Origin: Amphibiibacter pelophylacis
Lineage (GTDB): Bacteria; Pseudomonadota; Gammaproteobacteria; Burkholderiales; Burkholderiaceae_C
Assembly (NCBI RefSeq): GCF_037688875.1
Contig: NZ_JAWDIE010000010.1
Coordinates: forward strand, 65,981 to 129,980
Direction of reading: 5' to 3'
Length of the DNA stretch: 64,000 nt
A program made the position numbers and the translations under genes. How positions within the stretch are numbered: the first letter of the stretch is position 1; every line of letters starts with the position of its first letter. Under the pieces are notes generated by a model. The model saw nothing but the letters and a program-made list of their open reading frames with translations, did not search any database and had not been told where the DNA came from. Positions 1-9,069 of this stretch are shown piece by piece.

Positions 1-1294
1 GCGTGCGCTGCTGCGTCTGATAATTCACATAAACCAGGCCAAAGCGCTTGGCATAACCACTGGCCCATTCGAAGTTGTCCATCAGGCTCCAGGCGAAATA
101 AGCTCCTACAGGAACCCCCTTCTCACGGGCATTCCAGGCGGCCTGAATGTGGCGCTGCAGATAAGCAACGCGGTCCGGATCGTCCACAACGCCGTCACGC
201 TCGGTGTCCTTGAACGCAGCCCCGTTTTCGGTGACCCAGAGCGAGGGCACCGGATAATCAGCGTGCAGGCGGCACAGCAGCTCGGTCAGACCTTGCGGAT
301 AAACCTCCCAGCCCATGTCAGTGACCTGGTTGCCCGTGGAGCTGACATCCCACGGATTACCGCTGGACGCAAAATTGCGCGTGTAGTAGTTGACGCCCAG
401 GAAATCCAGCGGCTGCGCGATCATTGCCATATCGGCTGCCTGAACCACGGGCGCATCGTTGCCCAGATGCGCCATGACATCCGCCGGATAACGGCCGAAA
501 AACAGCGGGTCCAGATACCAGCGGGCATTCAGGCCATCGTCCAGCCTGGCCTTGGCCACATCGGCTGCGCTGCTGGATGCCGGATAAATCGGCGAGAGAT
601 TCAGGACGATCCCCAGCGCGGCTTTTACCCCGGCCTCGCGCATGGCCTTGAGCGCCATCCCGTGACTGAGCAGCAGGTGGTGCGCTACCTGAATGGCAGC
701 GCGGCGTGATTTGATTCCCGGCGCAAAAACCCCATGCTCGTGGCCCAGAACCGCTATCACCCAGGGCTCGTTGTGCGTGCAAAGGCTTTTGACGCGGCTC
801 CCGAAACGGCGGGAGATTTCCAGGGCATAACGCACAAAATGCTCGCAGGTCTCGCGCGATTCCCAGCCCCCTTTTTCCTGCAGGGCCTGAGGCAGATCCC
901 AGTGATTCAGCGTCAGATGGGCCTCGATGCCCAAAGCCTCCAGGCGGCTCAGCAGCCGGTCATAAAACGCGAAACCCGCTTCATTCCAGGCGCCTTCGCC
1001 CAAAGGCTGAACGCGGGGCCAGCTCACTGAAAAGCGGTAGGCGTTCACACCCAGGCTGGCGATCAGATCGACATCGCTCTCCCAGCGCTGATAGTGCTCA
1101 CAGGCCCGGCTGCCATCACTGGCATCGGCGATGACGCCAGGTTTCTGGCAGAACACATCCCAGACCGAGGGACCACGCCCTCCTTCCTGGACAGCCCCTT
1201 CGATCTGGTAGGCCGAAGTGGCCACACCCCAGACAAAATCCTGCGGAAAATCAGCCCGTGTCAGGGTCATGGATTCATTGGTTTTCATCAGCAT
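1..1294 (-). CDS. GH1 family beta-glucosidase (3' end cut by the window edge)
   Basis: Retaining glycoside hydrolase that should split beta-glucosides (or related beta-glycosides) in the cytoplasm. About 431 codons are visible and the C-terminus runs off the window; the family is usually 440-460 residues, so little is missing. The acid/base motif THNEP lies at residues 173-177 (E176) and the nucleophile motif VTENG places its Glu at about residue 356. Near the N-terminus FPQDFVWGVATSAYQIEG is the typical GH1 opening. The chosen ATG lies 4 bases after the stop of the upstream permease gene; a second in-frame ATG two codons later is equally possible. It is the last visible gene of a four-gene sugar operon, so the substrate is probably what the ABC transporter imports. 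Exact sugar specificity cannot be read from the sequence. Confidence 0.93.
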   Translation of the reverse strand, partial: MLMKTNESMTLTRADFPQDFVWGVATSAYQIEGAVQEGGRGPSVWDVFCQKPGVIADASDGSRACEHYQRWESDVDLIASLGVNAYRFSVSWPRVQPLGEGAWNEAGFAFYDRLLSRLEALGIEAHLTLNHWDLPQALQEKGGWESRETCEHFVRYALEISRRFGSRVKSLCTHNEPWVIAVLGHEHGVFAPGIKSRRAAIQVAHHLLLSHGMALKAMREAGVKAALGIVLNLSPIYPASSSAADVAKARLDDGLNARWYLDPLFFGRYPADVMAHLGNDAPVVQAADMAMIAQPLDFLGVNYYTRNFASSGNPWDVSSTGNQVTDMGWEVYPQGLTELLCRLHADYPVPSLWVTENGAAFKDTERDGVVDDPDRVAYLQRHIQAAWNAREKGVPVGAYFAWSLMDNFEWASGYAKRFGLVYVNYQTQQRT

Positions 1295-1298
1295 GATT

Positions 1299-2144
1299 TC
1301 AACTCTTGACAGCCCCCGCCGTCAGCCCCGAAATGAGTCTGCGCGAGGAAAATATAAAAATCACCAGCAGCGGTAAAACCGCCACCACGGAACCCGCCAT
1401 CAAGGCCCCCCACTCGGTATCGACCGGGTTTTGCACACTGCGCAGCGCCAGCGGGAAGGTGTAGTTTTCAACCGAGCGCATGACCACCAGAGGGCCGATG
1501 AAGTTGTTCCACGAGGCAATGAAAGCAATCAGCCCCAGGGTGCCAAATGCCGGGCCCAGCAGCGGAACAACAATGCGCCAGTAAACCGCCCATTCACCGC
1601 AGCCATCCATGCGAGCCGCTTCCAGCAGTTCACGCGGAATGGCCGATTCGATGTATTGCCGCATCAGGAATATACCCATAGCGGGCGCTGCAGCTGGAAT
1701 GTAGAGGGCGCGCGGCTGGTCGATCCAGCCCAGCGTGTCCATGATCATGAACGTCGGAATCATGCCCAGAAACGCGGGAATCAGCATCGTCCCCATCACC
1801 AGCGCAAAAAGCGCTTTTTTGAAGCGGAAGGTGTATGCCGCAAAAGCAAATCCGGCCATGGAACAGAACAGCAGGGTCAACCCCGTGCTCAGCGCCCCCA
1901 CGTACAAAGACCATCCCAGATTTTTCCAGAACGGAATCTTGGACATCAGGATGTCCAGGTTATCCATGAAGTGAGTCCCGAACCACAGCGGAGGCGGCAC
2001 CCGGAAGATGTCCGCCCTCAGGTGGGTCGAAAACACAAACATGAAGTAAAACGGCGCCAGCATCACGACGCCCCCCAGAATCAGGAAAACCCAACCCAGC
2101 GGGCCCATCGTCGCCTTGTCGGTCGAAGTGGATTGCATACTCAT
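1299..2144 (-). CDS. Carbohydrate ABC transporter permease, MalG type
   Basis: Inner-membrane permease subunit of a sugar ABC importer, 281 residues with about six membrane segments. The EAA loop that contacts the ATPase is seen as EAARMDGCGEWAVYWRIVVP. The start is placed at the ATG that overlaps the stop of the upstream permease (ATGA) and is preceded by GAGGGG; a longer upstream reading would run into that gene. It is translationally coupled to both neighbours: MalF-type permease before it, GH1 glucosidase after it. No ATPase gene is visible, so the ATP-binding subunit lies beyond the window or is shared with other importers. Confidence 0.93.
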   Translation of the reverse strand: MSMQSTSTDKATMGPLGWVFLILGGVVMLAPFYFMFVFSTHLRADIFRVPPPLWFGTHFMDNLDILMSKIPFWKNLGWSLYVGALSTGLTLLFCSMAGFAFAAYTFRFKKALFALVMGTMLIPAFLGMIPTFMIMDTLGWIDQPRALYIPAAAPAMGIFLMRQYIESAIPRELLEAARMDGCGEWAVYWRIVVPLLGPAFGTLGLIAFIASWNNFIGPLVVMRSVENYTFPLALRSVQNPVDTEWGALMAGSVVAVLPLLVIFIFSSRRLISGLTAGAVKS

Positions 2145-3061
2145 TCCCCTCGGGTTTTGAAAGCCCGGTTGGTCAGTACCGTCAGCAGCAGGATCACCAC
2201 AAACAGCATCCACGAAATCGCACTGGCCAGACCGAAATCGTTGAAATCAAACGCCGTCCGGTACATATACATGGCCGTGGTCATGCCCGCGTACTCGATA
2301 CCGCCCTTGCCCCCGGTAAGGATGAAGGGTTCCTCAAAGAGCTGCAGTCCCCCGATCACCGTCAGCGTCACCCCGAAATACATCATGGGCTTGAGCTGGG
2401 GCAAGGTAATGAACCAGAAAATCCGGCCACTGCCTGCGCCGTCCATCCGGGCGGCTTCGTACAGATCACGGGGAATACTCTGCATGGCGGCCACGTACAG
2501 GATCACGTTGAAGCCCACATAACGCCAGAACACCACCAGCGCCACCACCGGCTTGATGGTTCCGGGCTGGCCGAGCCAGTCGATATTGGATTGCGGCAGC
2601 ACGGACCCCAGCCAGCTGGATTGGGCCAGCGCCTGCAGCATGGCGTTGACGGCCCCGTAATCGGTTGAAAACAGGGTGCTGAACATGATGGCAATCGCCA
2701 CTGTCGAGGTGATGTAAGGCAGGAAATACACCCCCATCGCCGCGTTGCGCCACGACCCCAGACGCTCGTTGATCAGGTAGGCCAGCGGGATGGCCACCAG
2801 ATGCTGGGGCAGCCCCGAGGCCACAGCCAGCCACAGGGTGTTCTTCATCGAAGTCCAGACCAGCGGGTCCTCGACCGCAAAGCTGAGGTTGTCCAGCCCC
2901 ACGTACTCCATCGACCCGATGCCCTGGACCGGATCCCAGCTGTGGAACATCAGGAAAAACGAGAACAGGATGGGGAAGAGCCCAAAAACGAGGAAGAGGA
3001 CCACAAAGGGGCTGAGCAGCACATACGGTGCCCAGCCCTGTCCCAGCTTGAGCCTGCTCAC
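2141..3061 (-). CDS. Carbohydrate ABC transporter permease, MalF type
   Basis: First permease of the sugar importer, 306 residues with about six transmembrane helices beginning at residue 12. The EAA motif is EAARMDGAGSGRIFWFITLP, in the usual place near the C-terminal third. The start codon is GTG and overlaps the stop of the binding-protein gene (GTGA), so translation is coupled. Together with the following MalG-type permease it forms the membrane channel. Family assignment is firm; substrate is inferred from the GH1 gene at the end of the operon. Confidence 0.93.
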   Translation of the reverse strand: MSRLKLGQGWAPYVLLSPFVVLFLVFGLFPILFSFFLMFHSWDPVQGIGSMEYVGLDNLSFAVEDPLVWTSMKNTLWLAVASGLPQHLVAIPLAYLINERLGSWRNAAMGVYFLPYITSTVAIAIMFSTLFSTDYGAVNAMLQALAQSSWLGSVLPQSNIDWLGQPGTIKPVVALVVFWRYVGFNVILYVAAMQSIPRDLYEAARMDGAGSGRIFWFITLPQLKPMMYFGVTLTVIGGLQLFEEPFILTGGKGGIEYAGMTTAMYMYRTAFDFNDFGLASAISWMLFVVILLLTVLTNRAFKTRGE

Positions 3062-4299
3062 CGCTGTGCCCTGCGCTGGATCATGCGCTGCGCGTCGGCC
3101 AGCGCCTGGTCGACGGACTTGCCGCGTGTCAGGACCTGATCGAGCTCGGCGTTGACGATTTCCTCAGCGATCGGGTCGTTGCGGAACACGCGGGTCGGCG
3201 CAATTTTCAGGGCCGTATCGCGCCAGGTGACGCGCGCCTTCTGGTTGCCGAGGAAGGGCACGGGCTGGTCAAAGAAGGGGCCGCTCTGGGCCTCGATCAG
3301 CGCCGGGAAGGCGTTGAATTTCTCGAAAGCCGCCTGCTGCTGGGCCTTGTTCAGCGTCAGGTACTGGATCAGATCCCAGGCCAGCGCCTTGTTCTGGGCC
3401 TTCTTGGGAATGGCGTAAAAGGTGCCGCCCCAGGACGTGGCCACGCCTTCAGGCAGCGTTGTGCTGCGCCACAGACCGGCTGTATTGGGGGCCAGCCAGT
3501 TCTGCAGGTGCCCGCCCAGCCAGGCCCCCATCATCTGGACGGTGATGGTGCCGCGCTTGAGGCCTTCGCCCCAGTCGTTGGACCAGGCGTTGATTTTGGC
3601 ATCCAGCCCCTGGTCGCGGATGCTCTTGGCCAGGGCAAAGGCTTTCTTGAAACGTGGCGCTGTACCGACCACCGATTCGCCCTTGGCGTTGTAATAAATG
3701 CCCTCGCCGGCGGGGATGCCGGTGCGGATCACAATGTCTTTGACATCGCGGGCATGGGCCACCAGGTAGGAGCCGGTTTTGGCCTTGACCGCCTTGCCGG
3801 CCTCGACGAAGCTGGTCCAGCTCGTGGTGAGCTGCTCCGGCTTCACGCCCGCTTTTTCAAGGATGTCATTGCGGTAGAACATGGCCCCCGGACCGATGTC
3901 GGTGGGCATGGCGGTCTGGCCCTGACGCTCGTCACGGGCCTGCGCCCAGGCAAAGGGCACGAAACGCTTCTCGAACTGCTGGGCCGAATAAGGGGCCGCG
4001 GCCAGGTTTTCCAGCCCGCCGCTCTGCGAGAAGCGGCCCAGAAAGCCGTACTCGATGGTCATCACGTCCGGCAGACCGGACGATGCGGCCAGCGCCGTGG
4101 TCATGGCGGTGTGGTGGTCAGCGTACTCGCGGCTCACCACCTTGACCTCGACGTCGGGATGCTTCTTGTTCCATTCCGGCAAGGCCGCCTTGACGATCTC
4201 GTCCACAGCCGGGAAGGCCGCTACAGTCAGCACCGTTTTCTGGGCCATGGCGGACGAAGCGGCCAAGGCGCACAGGGCAAAAACGCAGGATTTGCGCAT
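3058..4299 (-). CDS. Sugar ABC transporter substrate-binding protein (family 1)
   Basis: Periplasmic solute-binding protein of 413 residues that delivers an oligosaccharide to the two permeases. A Sec signal peptide is clear at residues 1-19, ending ASSAMA before QKTV. Internal features fit the MalE-like family, for example TDIGPGAMFYRND in the hinge region and WGGTFYAIPKKAQNK later. The ATG at 4299 is preferred over one four codons upstream because GGAG lies at proper distance and the signal peptide then begins MRKSC. It is the promoter-proximal gene of the operon, and its promoter carries a LacI-type operator just upstream. Confidence 0.93.
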   Translation of the reverse strand: MRKSCVFALCALAASSAMAQKTVLTVAAFPAVDEIVKAALPEWNKKHPDVEVKVVSREYADHHTAMTTALAASSGLPDVMTIEYGFLGRFSQSGGLENLAAAPYSAQQFEKRFVPFAWAQARDERQGQTAMPTDIGPGAMFYRNDILEKAGVKPEQLTTSWTSFVEAGKAVKAKTGSYLVAHARDVKDIVIRTGIPAGEGIYYNAKGESVVGTAPRFKKAFALAKSIRDQGLDAKINAWSNDWGEGLKRGTITVQMMGAWLGGHLQNWLAPNTAGLWRSTTLPEGVATSWGGTFYAIPKKAQNKALAWDLIQYLTLNKAQQQAAFEKFNAFPALIEAQSGPFFDQPVPFLGNQKARVTWRDTALKIAPTRVFRNDPIAEEIVNAELDQVLTRGKSVDQALADAQRMIQRRAQR

Positions 4300-4314
4300 G
4301 TTGGTCTCCATGTA

Positions 4315-4328
4315 TGAAAGCGCTTTCA
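4315..4328. promoter_or_regulatory. LacI/GalR-family operator (perfect 14-bp palindrome)
   Basis: TGAAAGCGCTTTCA is a perfect palindrome with the central CG typical of LacI/GalR-family operators. It lies 15 bases upstream of the start codon of the binding-protein gene and abuts the predicted -10 hexamer, so a bound repressor would cover the transcription start. A second, degenerate half-site (TGAAAGC read on the minus strand) occurs near 4434-4440. No LacI-type regulator gene is present in the window. Confidence 0.8.
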
Positions 4329-4356
4329 GTGTAGCCAAAGAAAAAAGCAGCGTGAA
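4328..4356 (-). promoter_or_regulatory. Predicted sigma-70 promoter of the sugar uptake operon
   Basis: On the minus strand TTCACG (4356-4351) and TACACT (4333-4328) are spaced by exactly 17 bases, and the -10 box touches the LacI-type operator. This arrangement fits simple repression of the operon. The hexamers are moderate matches to consensus, so the call rests mainly on spacing and position. Confidence 0.5.
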
Positions 4357-4449
4357 GCGGCCCTGGGGTATTTCCTGAGTGGTAGCGCCCCCACAGTCCA
4401 CTGGCGTACATGGAGAAAACACCGGACGAAAAAGCTTTCAATGGCCAAC

Positions 4450-4476
4450 AAAAAACCGGCCTGAGGCCGGTTTTTT
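4450..4476 (-). terminator. Rho-independent terminator after the desaturase gene
   Basis: AACCGGCC and GGCCGGTT form a GC-rich stem with a 3-base loop, flanked by six A on one side and six T on the other, so it can act in both directions. It lies 18 bases beyond the stop of the desaturase gene and separates it from the sugar operon promoter. Confidence 0.85.
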
Positions 4477-4494
4477 GCAGGAACAGCGCCCGGA

Positions 4495-5721
4495 TCAGGC
4501 GGGAGCCAGCGAGCGCACCCGGGTGGAGAACTCGCGCAGGGCCGCGATGCCGCTGGTTTCGGCCTTGCTGCACCAGGCCTGCAGGTCGCTGACCAGCTGG
4601 TCGCGGGTCACGTGGGTGCGGGTCCAGAGCTGACGCAGCTCCTCGCGCATCGACACCAGGATGCCCAGTTCGCGGTGGCTGCCCAGCACGCTGGACAGTC
4701 TGGGACGGACATTGGTGGGAATCTTGTCCTCATCGCGGTGCAGCCAGCGCTTGACCAGACTCAGTTCGGCGAAGGCTGCCGTGCGCTGCTGGCCCTGCTC
4801 GCGCAGGTGCTGCAGCTCGGCGCTGACCGTCCCGCGCAGGGTTTTGGCGTACTGGGCCATCAGCTCGTAGCGGTTGGCCACGATGGCATCCAGCGTGCGC
4901 GCGTCGGGCGCGGGCTGCGTGGCGCCCAGCACCATCTGCGGCGGCAGCTTGCGCACTTTGGCCAGGCCCATGACCTGCAGGGTGCGGATGTAGAGCCAGC
5001 CGATGTCGAACTCGTACTTCTTGACCGACAGCTTGGCCGACGTCGGGTAGGTGTGGTGGTTGTTGTGCAGCTCTTCACCGCCAATGAGGATGCCCCAGGG
5101 CACGATGTTGGTCGACGCGTCGGCCGCCTCAAAGTTGCGGTAGCCCCAGAAGTGACCAATGCCGTTGATCACGCCGGCGGCCGTCACCGGGATCCAGGCC
5201 ATCTGCAGCGCCCACACGGCCAGACCGCCCACGCCAAACAGGGTCACGTCCAGAATGAGGGTGATCGACACACCCAGAATCGGGAAGCGACTGTAGAGCT
5301 TGCGCTCCACCCAGTCATCCGGGCAGTTGTGGCCGTACTTCTGCTTGGTTTCTTCGACCTTGGCCTCGGCGCGATACAACTCGCTGCCGCGCAGCAGCAC
5401 GGTCTTGATGCCGCGCGTCACGGGGCTGTGCGGGTCGTCCACGGTTTCACATTTGGCGTGGTGCTTGCGGTGGATGGCCACCCACTCTTTGGTGACCATG
5501 CCGGTGGTCATCCACAGCCAGAAACGGAAGAAATGCGACACCAGCGTGTGCAGCTCCAGCGCCCGGTGCGCCATGCAGCGGTGCAGGTAAATCGTCACCG
5601 ACGCGATCGTGATGTGCGTGGTCAGCAAGGCAATGCCCAGCATCCACCAGCCACTCAGGCCCGTCAGGCCGTTGATCAGAAAATCCAGCACATGGTCATG
5701 CACCGACATCAAGACATCCAT
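4495..5721 (-). CDS. Membrane fatty acid (acyl-CoA/acyl-lipid) desaturase
   Basis: Di-iron membrane desaturase that should introduce a double bond, probably delta-9, into acyl chains. The three histidine boxes are all present: HRCMAH at residues 47-52, HRKHH at 84-88 and HNNHH at 219-223, with hydrophobic segments around 20-45, 60-77 and 150-185. The protein is 408 residues, about 100 longer than the minimal bacterial desaturase; the extra C-terminal part (after about residue 270) is soluble, helical and charged. Start at an ATG preceded by AAGGA. It stands alone between a terminator and the antiporter gene. Confidence 0.9.
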   Translation of the reverse strand: MDVLMSVHDHVLDFLINGLTGLSGWWMLGIALLTTHITIASVTIYLHRCMAHRALELHTLVSHFFRFWLWMTTGMVTKEWVAIHRKHHAKCETVDDPHSPVTRGIKTVLLRGSELYRAEAKVEETKQKYGHNCPDDWVERKLYSRFPILGVSITLILDVTLFGVGGLAVWALQMAWIPVTAAGVINGIGHFWGYRNFEAADASTNIVPWGILIGGEELHNNHHTYPTSAKLSVKKYEFDIGWLYIRTLQVMGLAKVRKLPPQMVLGATQPAPDARTLDAIVANRYELMAQYAKTLRGTVSAELQHLREQGQQRTAAFAELSLVKRWLHRDEDKIPTNVRPRLSSVLGSHRELGILVSMREELRQLWTRTHVTRDQLVSDLQAWCSKAETSGIAALREFSTRVRSLAPA

Positions 5722-5803
5722 GGTCTTCCTTGTTCAACTTCAGAATATGGTAAGGGCAGATTTTCGCTGCAAAGCGGATAAAAAGGGGAAAAGACCCTGT
5801 ATA

Positions 5804-7585
5804 TCACCTGGTCGGAGCGGGCGTGGCGTGGGCGCCACCCCCGGCGGATTCGGCCGGATCGGCTGGCGCCCCCGGCCCGGCCTCGGGGGGCGGTGGCGCG
5901 AGACGGCTGGCCGCGATGTGCGCGATCATGCCGCGCGCCAGTTCTTCCTCGCCCAGAAATACGGTCACGCCCTCGCCCGCCATCAGCTCGGCCTCGTCGG
6001 CGCTGTGGCTGCGCAGCACGATGCGGATACCGGGATTGAGCGTGCGCGCCGTCTCCATCATGGTCTGCACATCGACCGGATCGGCCACCGCCACGACCAG
6101 CATCGCGGCGCGGGCAATGTGCGCCTGTACCAGCACCATGGGCTCGGCGGCGTCCCCGCAGACGGCGGTGTGGCCCGCGTCGCGCAGCTCATCGACCGAC
6201 TCGCGGTTCTGCTCGACCACGACGACGGGGATCTCCTGTTCGCGCAGCGCGCTGTGGATGCGCCGCCCCACCCGCCCGTGTCCCACCAGAACGACCTGGC
6301 CGTGCAGGAAGGAGTCCTGCGTGCTCATGGGCAGTTCGGCCAGCGGGTCGGCGCGGGCATCCAGGCGGCGCGCCCAGGCCCAGTGCTCCAGCATCCAGGC
6401 GCGCAGAGGCTCGATGGCGGCAAAGAGCGCAGAGTTCAGCGCAATCGAGACCAGCGCACCCGCCAGCACCAGGCTCTGGCCCTCGGGCGGCAGCAGGTTC
6501 AGACCCACGCCCAAGCCGGCCAGAATGAAGGAGAACTCGCCGATCTGCGCCAGGCTCGCGCCCACCGTCAGCGCCGTGCCCAGCGGGTAGCGCAGGGCCA
6601 GCACCAGCGCCATGGCGGCCAGGGTTTTGCCGACCACGATGATGCCGACCACCGCCAGCAGCTTGAAGGGCTGGGTCCAGATCACGGCCGGATCAAACAG
6701 CATCCCGACCGAGACAAAAAACAGCACCGCAAACGCGTCGCGCAGCGGCAGGGATTCGTCGGCGGCGCGGTGGCTGAACTCGGATTCGCGCATCATCATG
6801 CCGGCGAAGAAAGCGCCCAGCGCGAAGGACACGTCAAACAGCTTGGCAGCGCCAAAAGCCACGCCCACCGCCATGGCGACCACGCCCAGGGTGAACAGCT
6901 CCTGCGAACCCGTACGCGCCACCCACCACAGCACGCGCGGCAGCAGGCGGCGACCCACGACCAGCATCAGCGCGATGAAGGCGCAGACCTTGGCCAGCGT
7001 CCAGCCTATGGTGGACCAGAGCTGCGCGGTGGACACGGCCGTGCCGCTATCGCCCTCGGCCAGCAGGCCAGACAGCGCGGGCAGCAGCACAAGCACCAGC
7101 ACCATCACGAGGTCTTCCACCACCAGCCAGCCCACGGCGATCTGCCCGTTGAGCGAGGACAGCACCCCGCGCGCCTCCAAGGCTTTGAGCAGCACCACCG
7201 TGCTGGCCACCGACAGGCACAGGCCAAAAACCACCGAGGCGCCAAAGCTCCAGCCCCACAGCGCCGACACCGCCATGCCCAGCAGCGTGGCCACGGCGAT
7301 CTGCACCAGCGCACCCGGCACGGCGATGCGCTTGACCGCCATCAGATCAGCCAGCGAAAAGTGCAGGCCCACGCCAAACATCAGCAGCATCACGCCGATT
7401 TCGGCGAGCTGCGACGCCAGACCCAGGTCGCCCACATAGCCCGGCGTGTGCGGCCCGACCAGGATACCGGCCAGCAGATAGCCCACCAGCGGCGGCATTT
7501 TCAGGCGGCTGGCCATCAGGCCAAACACCAGGGCCAGACCGAAACCGGCCGCAATCGTGGCGATCAGGCTGACGTCATGCGGCAT
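5804..7585 (-). CDS. Monovalent cation:proton antiporter-2 (KefB/YbaL type) with TrkA-N domain
   Basis: Potassium/proton antiporter of the CPA2 family, 593 residues. Residues 1-385 are about 12 membrane segments, beginning with the family pattern RLKMPPLVGYLLAGILVGPH. From about residue 415 a cytosolic Rossmann RCK/TrkA-N domain follows, with the nucleotide-binding GHGRVGRR motif. The tail is Ala/Pro/Gly-rich and poorly conserved. The role is likely potassium efflux or pH and osmotic protection. It is a single-gene unit; the AT-rich stretch 7620-7700 upstream probably holds its promoter. The closest named relatives would be YbaL or KefB, but no accessory KefF/G gene is adjacent. Confidence 0.9.
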   Translation of the reverse strand: MPHDVSLIATIAAGFGLALVFGLMASRLKMPPLVGYLLAGILVGPHTPGYVGDLGLASQLAEIGVMLLMFGVGLHFSLADLMAVKRIAVPGALVQIAVATLLGMAVSALWGWSFGASVVFGLCLSVASTVVLLKALEARGVLSSLNGQIAVGWLVVEDLVMVLVLVLLPALSGLLAEGDSGTAVSTAQLWSTIGWTLAKVCAFIALMLVVGRRLLPRVLWWVARTGSQELFTLGVVAMAVGVAFGAAKLFDVSFALGAFFAGMMMRESEFSHRAADESLPLRDAFAVLFFVSVGMLFDPAVIWTQPFKLLAVVGIIVVGKTLAAMALVLALRYPLGTALTVGASLAQIGEFSFILAGLGVGLNLLPPEGQSLVLAGALVSIALNSALFAAIEPLRAWMLEHWAWARRLDARADPLAELPMSTQDSFLHGQVVLVGHGRVGRRIHSALREQEIPVVVVEQNRESVDELRDAGHTAVCGDAAEPMVLVQAHIARAAMLVVAVADPVDVQTMMETARTLNPGIRIVLRSHSADEAELMAGEGVTVFLGEEELARGMIAHIAASRLAPPPPEAGPGAPADPAESAGGGAHATPAPTR

Positions 7586-7707
7586 AGGGCGGTCTCCGTG
7601 TTGTCGCTGGGGCTGTTGCGGGAATCAATGACAGCATCTTAACAGCAATTCAGTTTAAATTGACTGCATTTAACCGCAAACACGCATCAAAATCAGGGAT
7701 TATGCCG

Positions 7708-9069
7708 TTATCTTCCGCCTATCCAGCGACGCAGGCCCTGCAGGTACTCGGGCGAAGTCAGCGCCAGGTGCGCCGTCACGGCCAGGTTGGCCAGGCCCAT
7801 CAGTGCGAAAAGCTGCGGCAGCGACAGCCCCGCCGCCATCAACGCCCCAGCGATCAGCGCGCTGGCGATCATGTACAGCGCGTTCAGGATGTTGTTGGCC
7901 GCGATGATGCGGGCGCGGTGCGTCACCGGCGAGCGCGACTGCACCATGGCATACAGCGGCACGATGTACAGCCCGGTGAACAGGCTCATCAGGGCCAGAT
8001 CGGCCATCACCCGCCAGTGCGCGCCCTGGCCCACGAAAGCGGTCACATCCAGCAGCGTCTGGCCCGACGGCACGGGCAGCGCGCGGGTGGCGAAGTACAG
8101 ATCGACCGAAAACGCCGTCATGCCCAAAGCGCCGGGGATGACCAGACCCAGTTCGACGCGGCCCCGGCTCAGGCCCTCGCACAGCAGCGAGCCCACGCCC
8201 ACGCCCACCGAGAACAGCACCAGCAGCAGCGAGGCCACGCCCTCGTTGCCATGCAGCACGTCGCGGGCAAACACGGGGAACTGGCTGAGGAAGACCGCGC
8301 CAAAAAACCACATCCAGCTGATGCCCAGCAGCGCGCGGAACACGGTTTTGTCCTGCCGCGCCATCATCAGGTTGGCCCAGGTTTCGGTGAAAGGGTTCCA
8401 GTTGATGCGCAGGCCCGGCGCGCTGGCGGGCAGCGGCGGCACGCGCCACACCGTCACCAGACCCAGCAGCGAAACACCCAGACAGGCCAGCGCCACCCAC
8501 AGCGGCCCCTGCTCCGGCACCGAAACCAGCACCCCGCCCACCAGATTGCCCAGCAGGATGGCCACAAACGTGCCCATTTCGACCACACCGTTGCCGCCGA
8601 CCAGCTCGTGCGGCTTAAGCGTGGCGGGCAGATAAGCGAACTTGACCGGGCCAAACACCGTCGAATGAAGCCCCATCAGCATCACGCCCAGCAGCAGCAG
8701 CGCCGGGCTGGGTACCAGAAAGCCAACCAGGCCGATCGCCATGATGCCCAGCTCACCGACCTTCACCCAGCGCATCAGCAGGTGCTTGGGCAGGCGGTCG
8801 GCGAGCTGGCCGCTGGTGGCCGACAGCAGCACAAAAGGCAGGATGAACAGCGCGCTGATCACCAGCCCCGCCAGTTCGCGCGGCAGCCAGGCCACCTGCC
8901 ACTGGTAAGTCACCAGCACCGTGAAGGCGAACTTGAAGAGGTTGTCGTTGGCCGCGCCCAGGAACTGCGTCCAGAAAAAGGGGGCGAAGCGGCGCTGGCG
9001 CAGCAGCGCGAACTGGCTGGGGTGCGGCTGCGCCGGCGTAGGAGCGTCCGGCCCGCTGCCTGAGCTCAT
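7708..9069 (-). CDS. MFS transporter, lysophospholipid transporter (LplT)-like
   Basis: Major facilitator with about 12 membrane segments, 453 residues. The N-terminal part carries the pattern of the LplT group (GAANDNLFKFAFTVLVTYQW, then SGQLADRLPKHLLMRW and FGPVKFAYLPATL). LplT flips lysophospholipids back across the inner membrane for reacylation by Aas, but no acyltransferase gene is found here, so the substrate remains an inference. The start ATG overlaps the xthA stop (ATGA), so the gene is co-translated with xthA and lies at the end of the methyltransferase-lipA-xthA run. Confidence 0.8.
   Translation of the reverse strand: MSSGSGPDAPTPAQPHPSQFALLRQRRFAPFFWTQFLGAANDNLFKFAFTVLVTYQWQVAWLPRELAGLVISALFILPFVLLSATSGQLADRLPKHLLMRWVKVGELGIMAIGLVGFLVPSPALLLLGVMLMGLHSTVFGPVKFAYLPATLKPHELVGGNGVVEMGTFVAILLGNLVGGVLVSVPEQGPLWVALACLGVSLLGLVTVWRVPPLPASAPGLRINWNPFTETWANLMMARQDKTVFRALLGISWMWFFGAVFLSQFPVFARDVLHGNEGVASLLLVLFSVGVGVGSLLCEGLSRGRVELGLVIPGALGMTAFSVDLYFATRALPVPSGQTLLDVTAFVGQGAHWRVMADLALMSLFTGLYIVPLYAMVQSRSPVTHRARIIAANNILNALYMIASALIAGALMAAGLSLPQLFALMGLANLAVTAHLALTSPEYLQGLRRWIGGR

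Noticed and set aside
5609..7642. Long plus-strand frames opposite the antiporter gene
   Set aside because: Low-complexity His/Arg/Gln translation typical of antisense frames in high-GC DNA.
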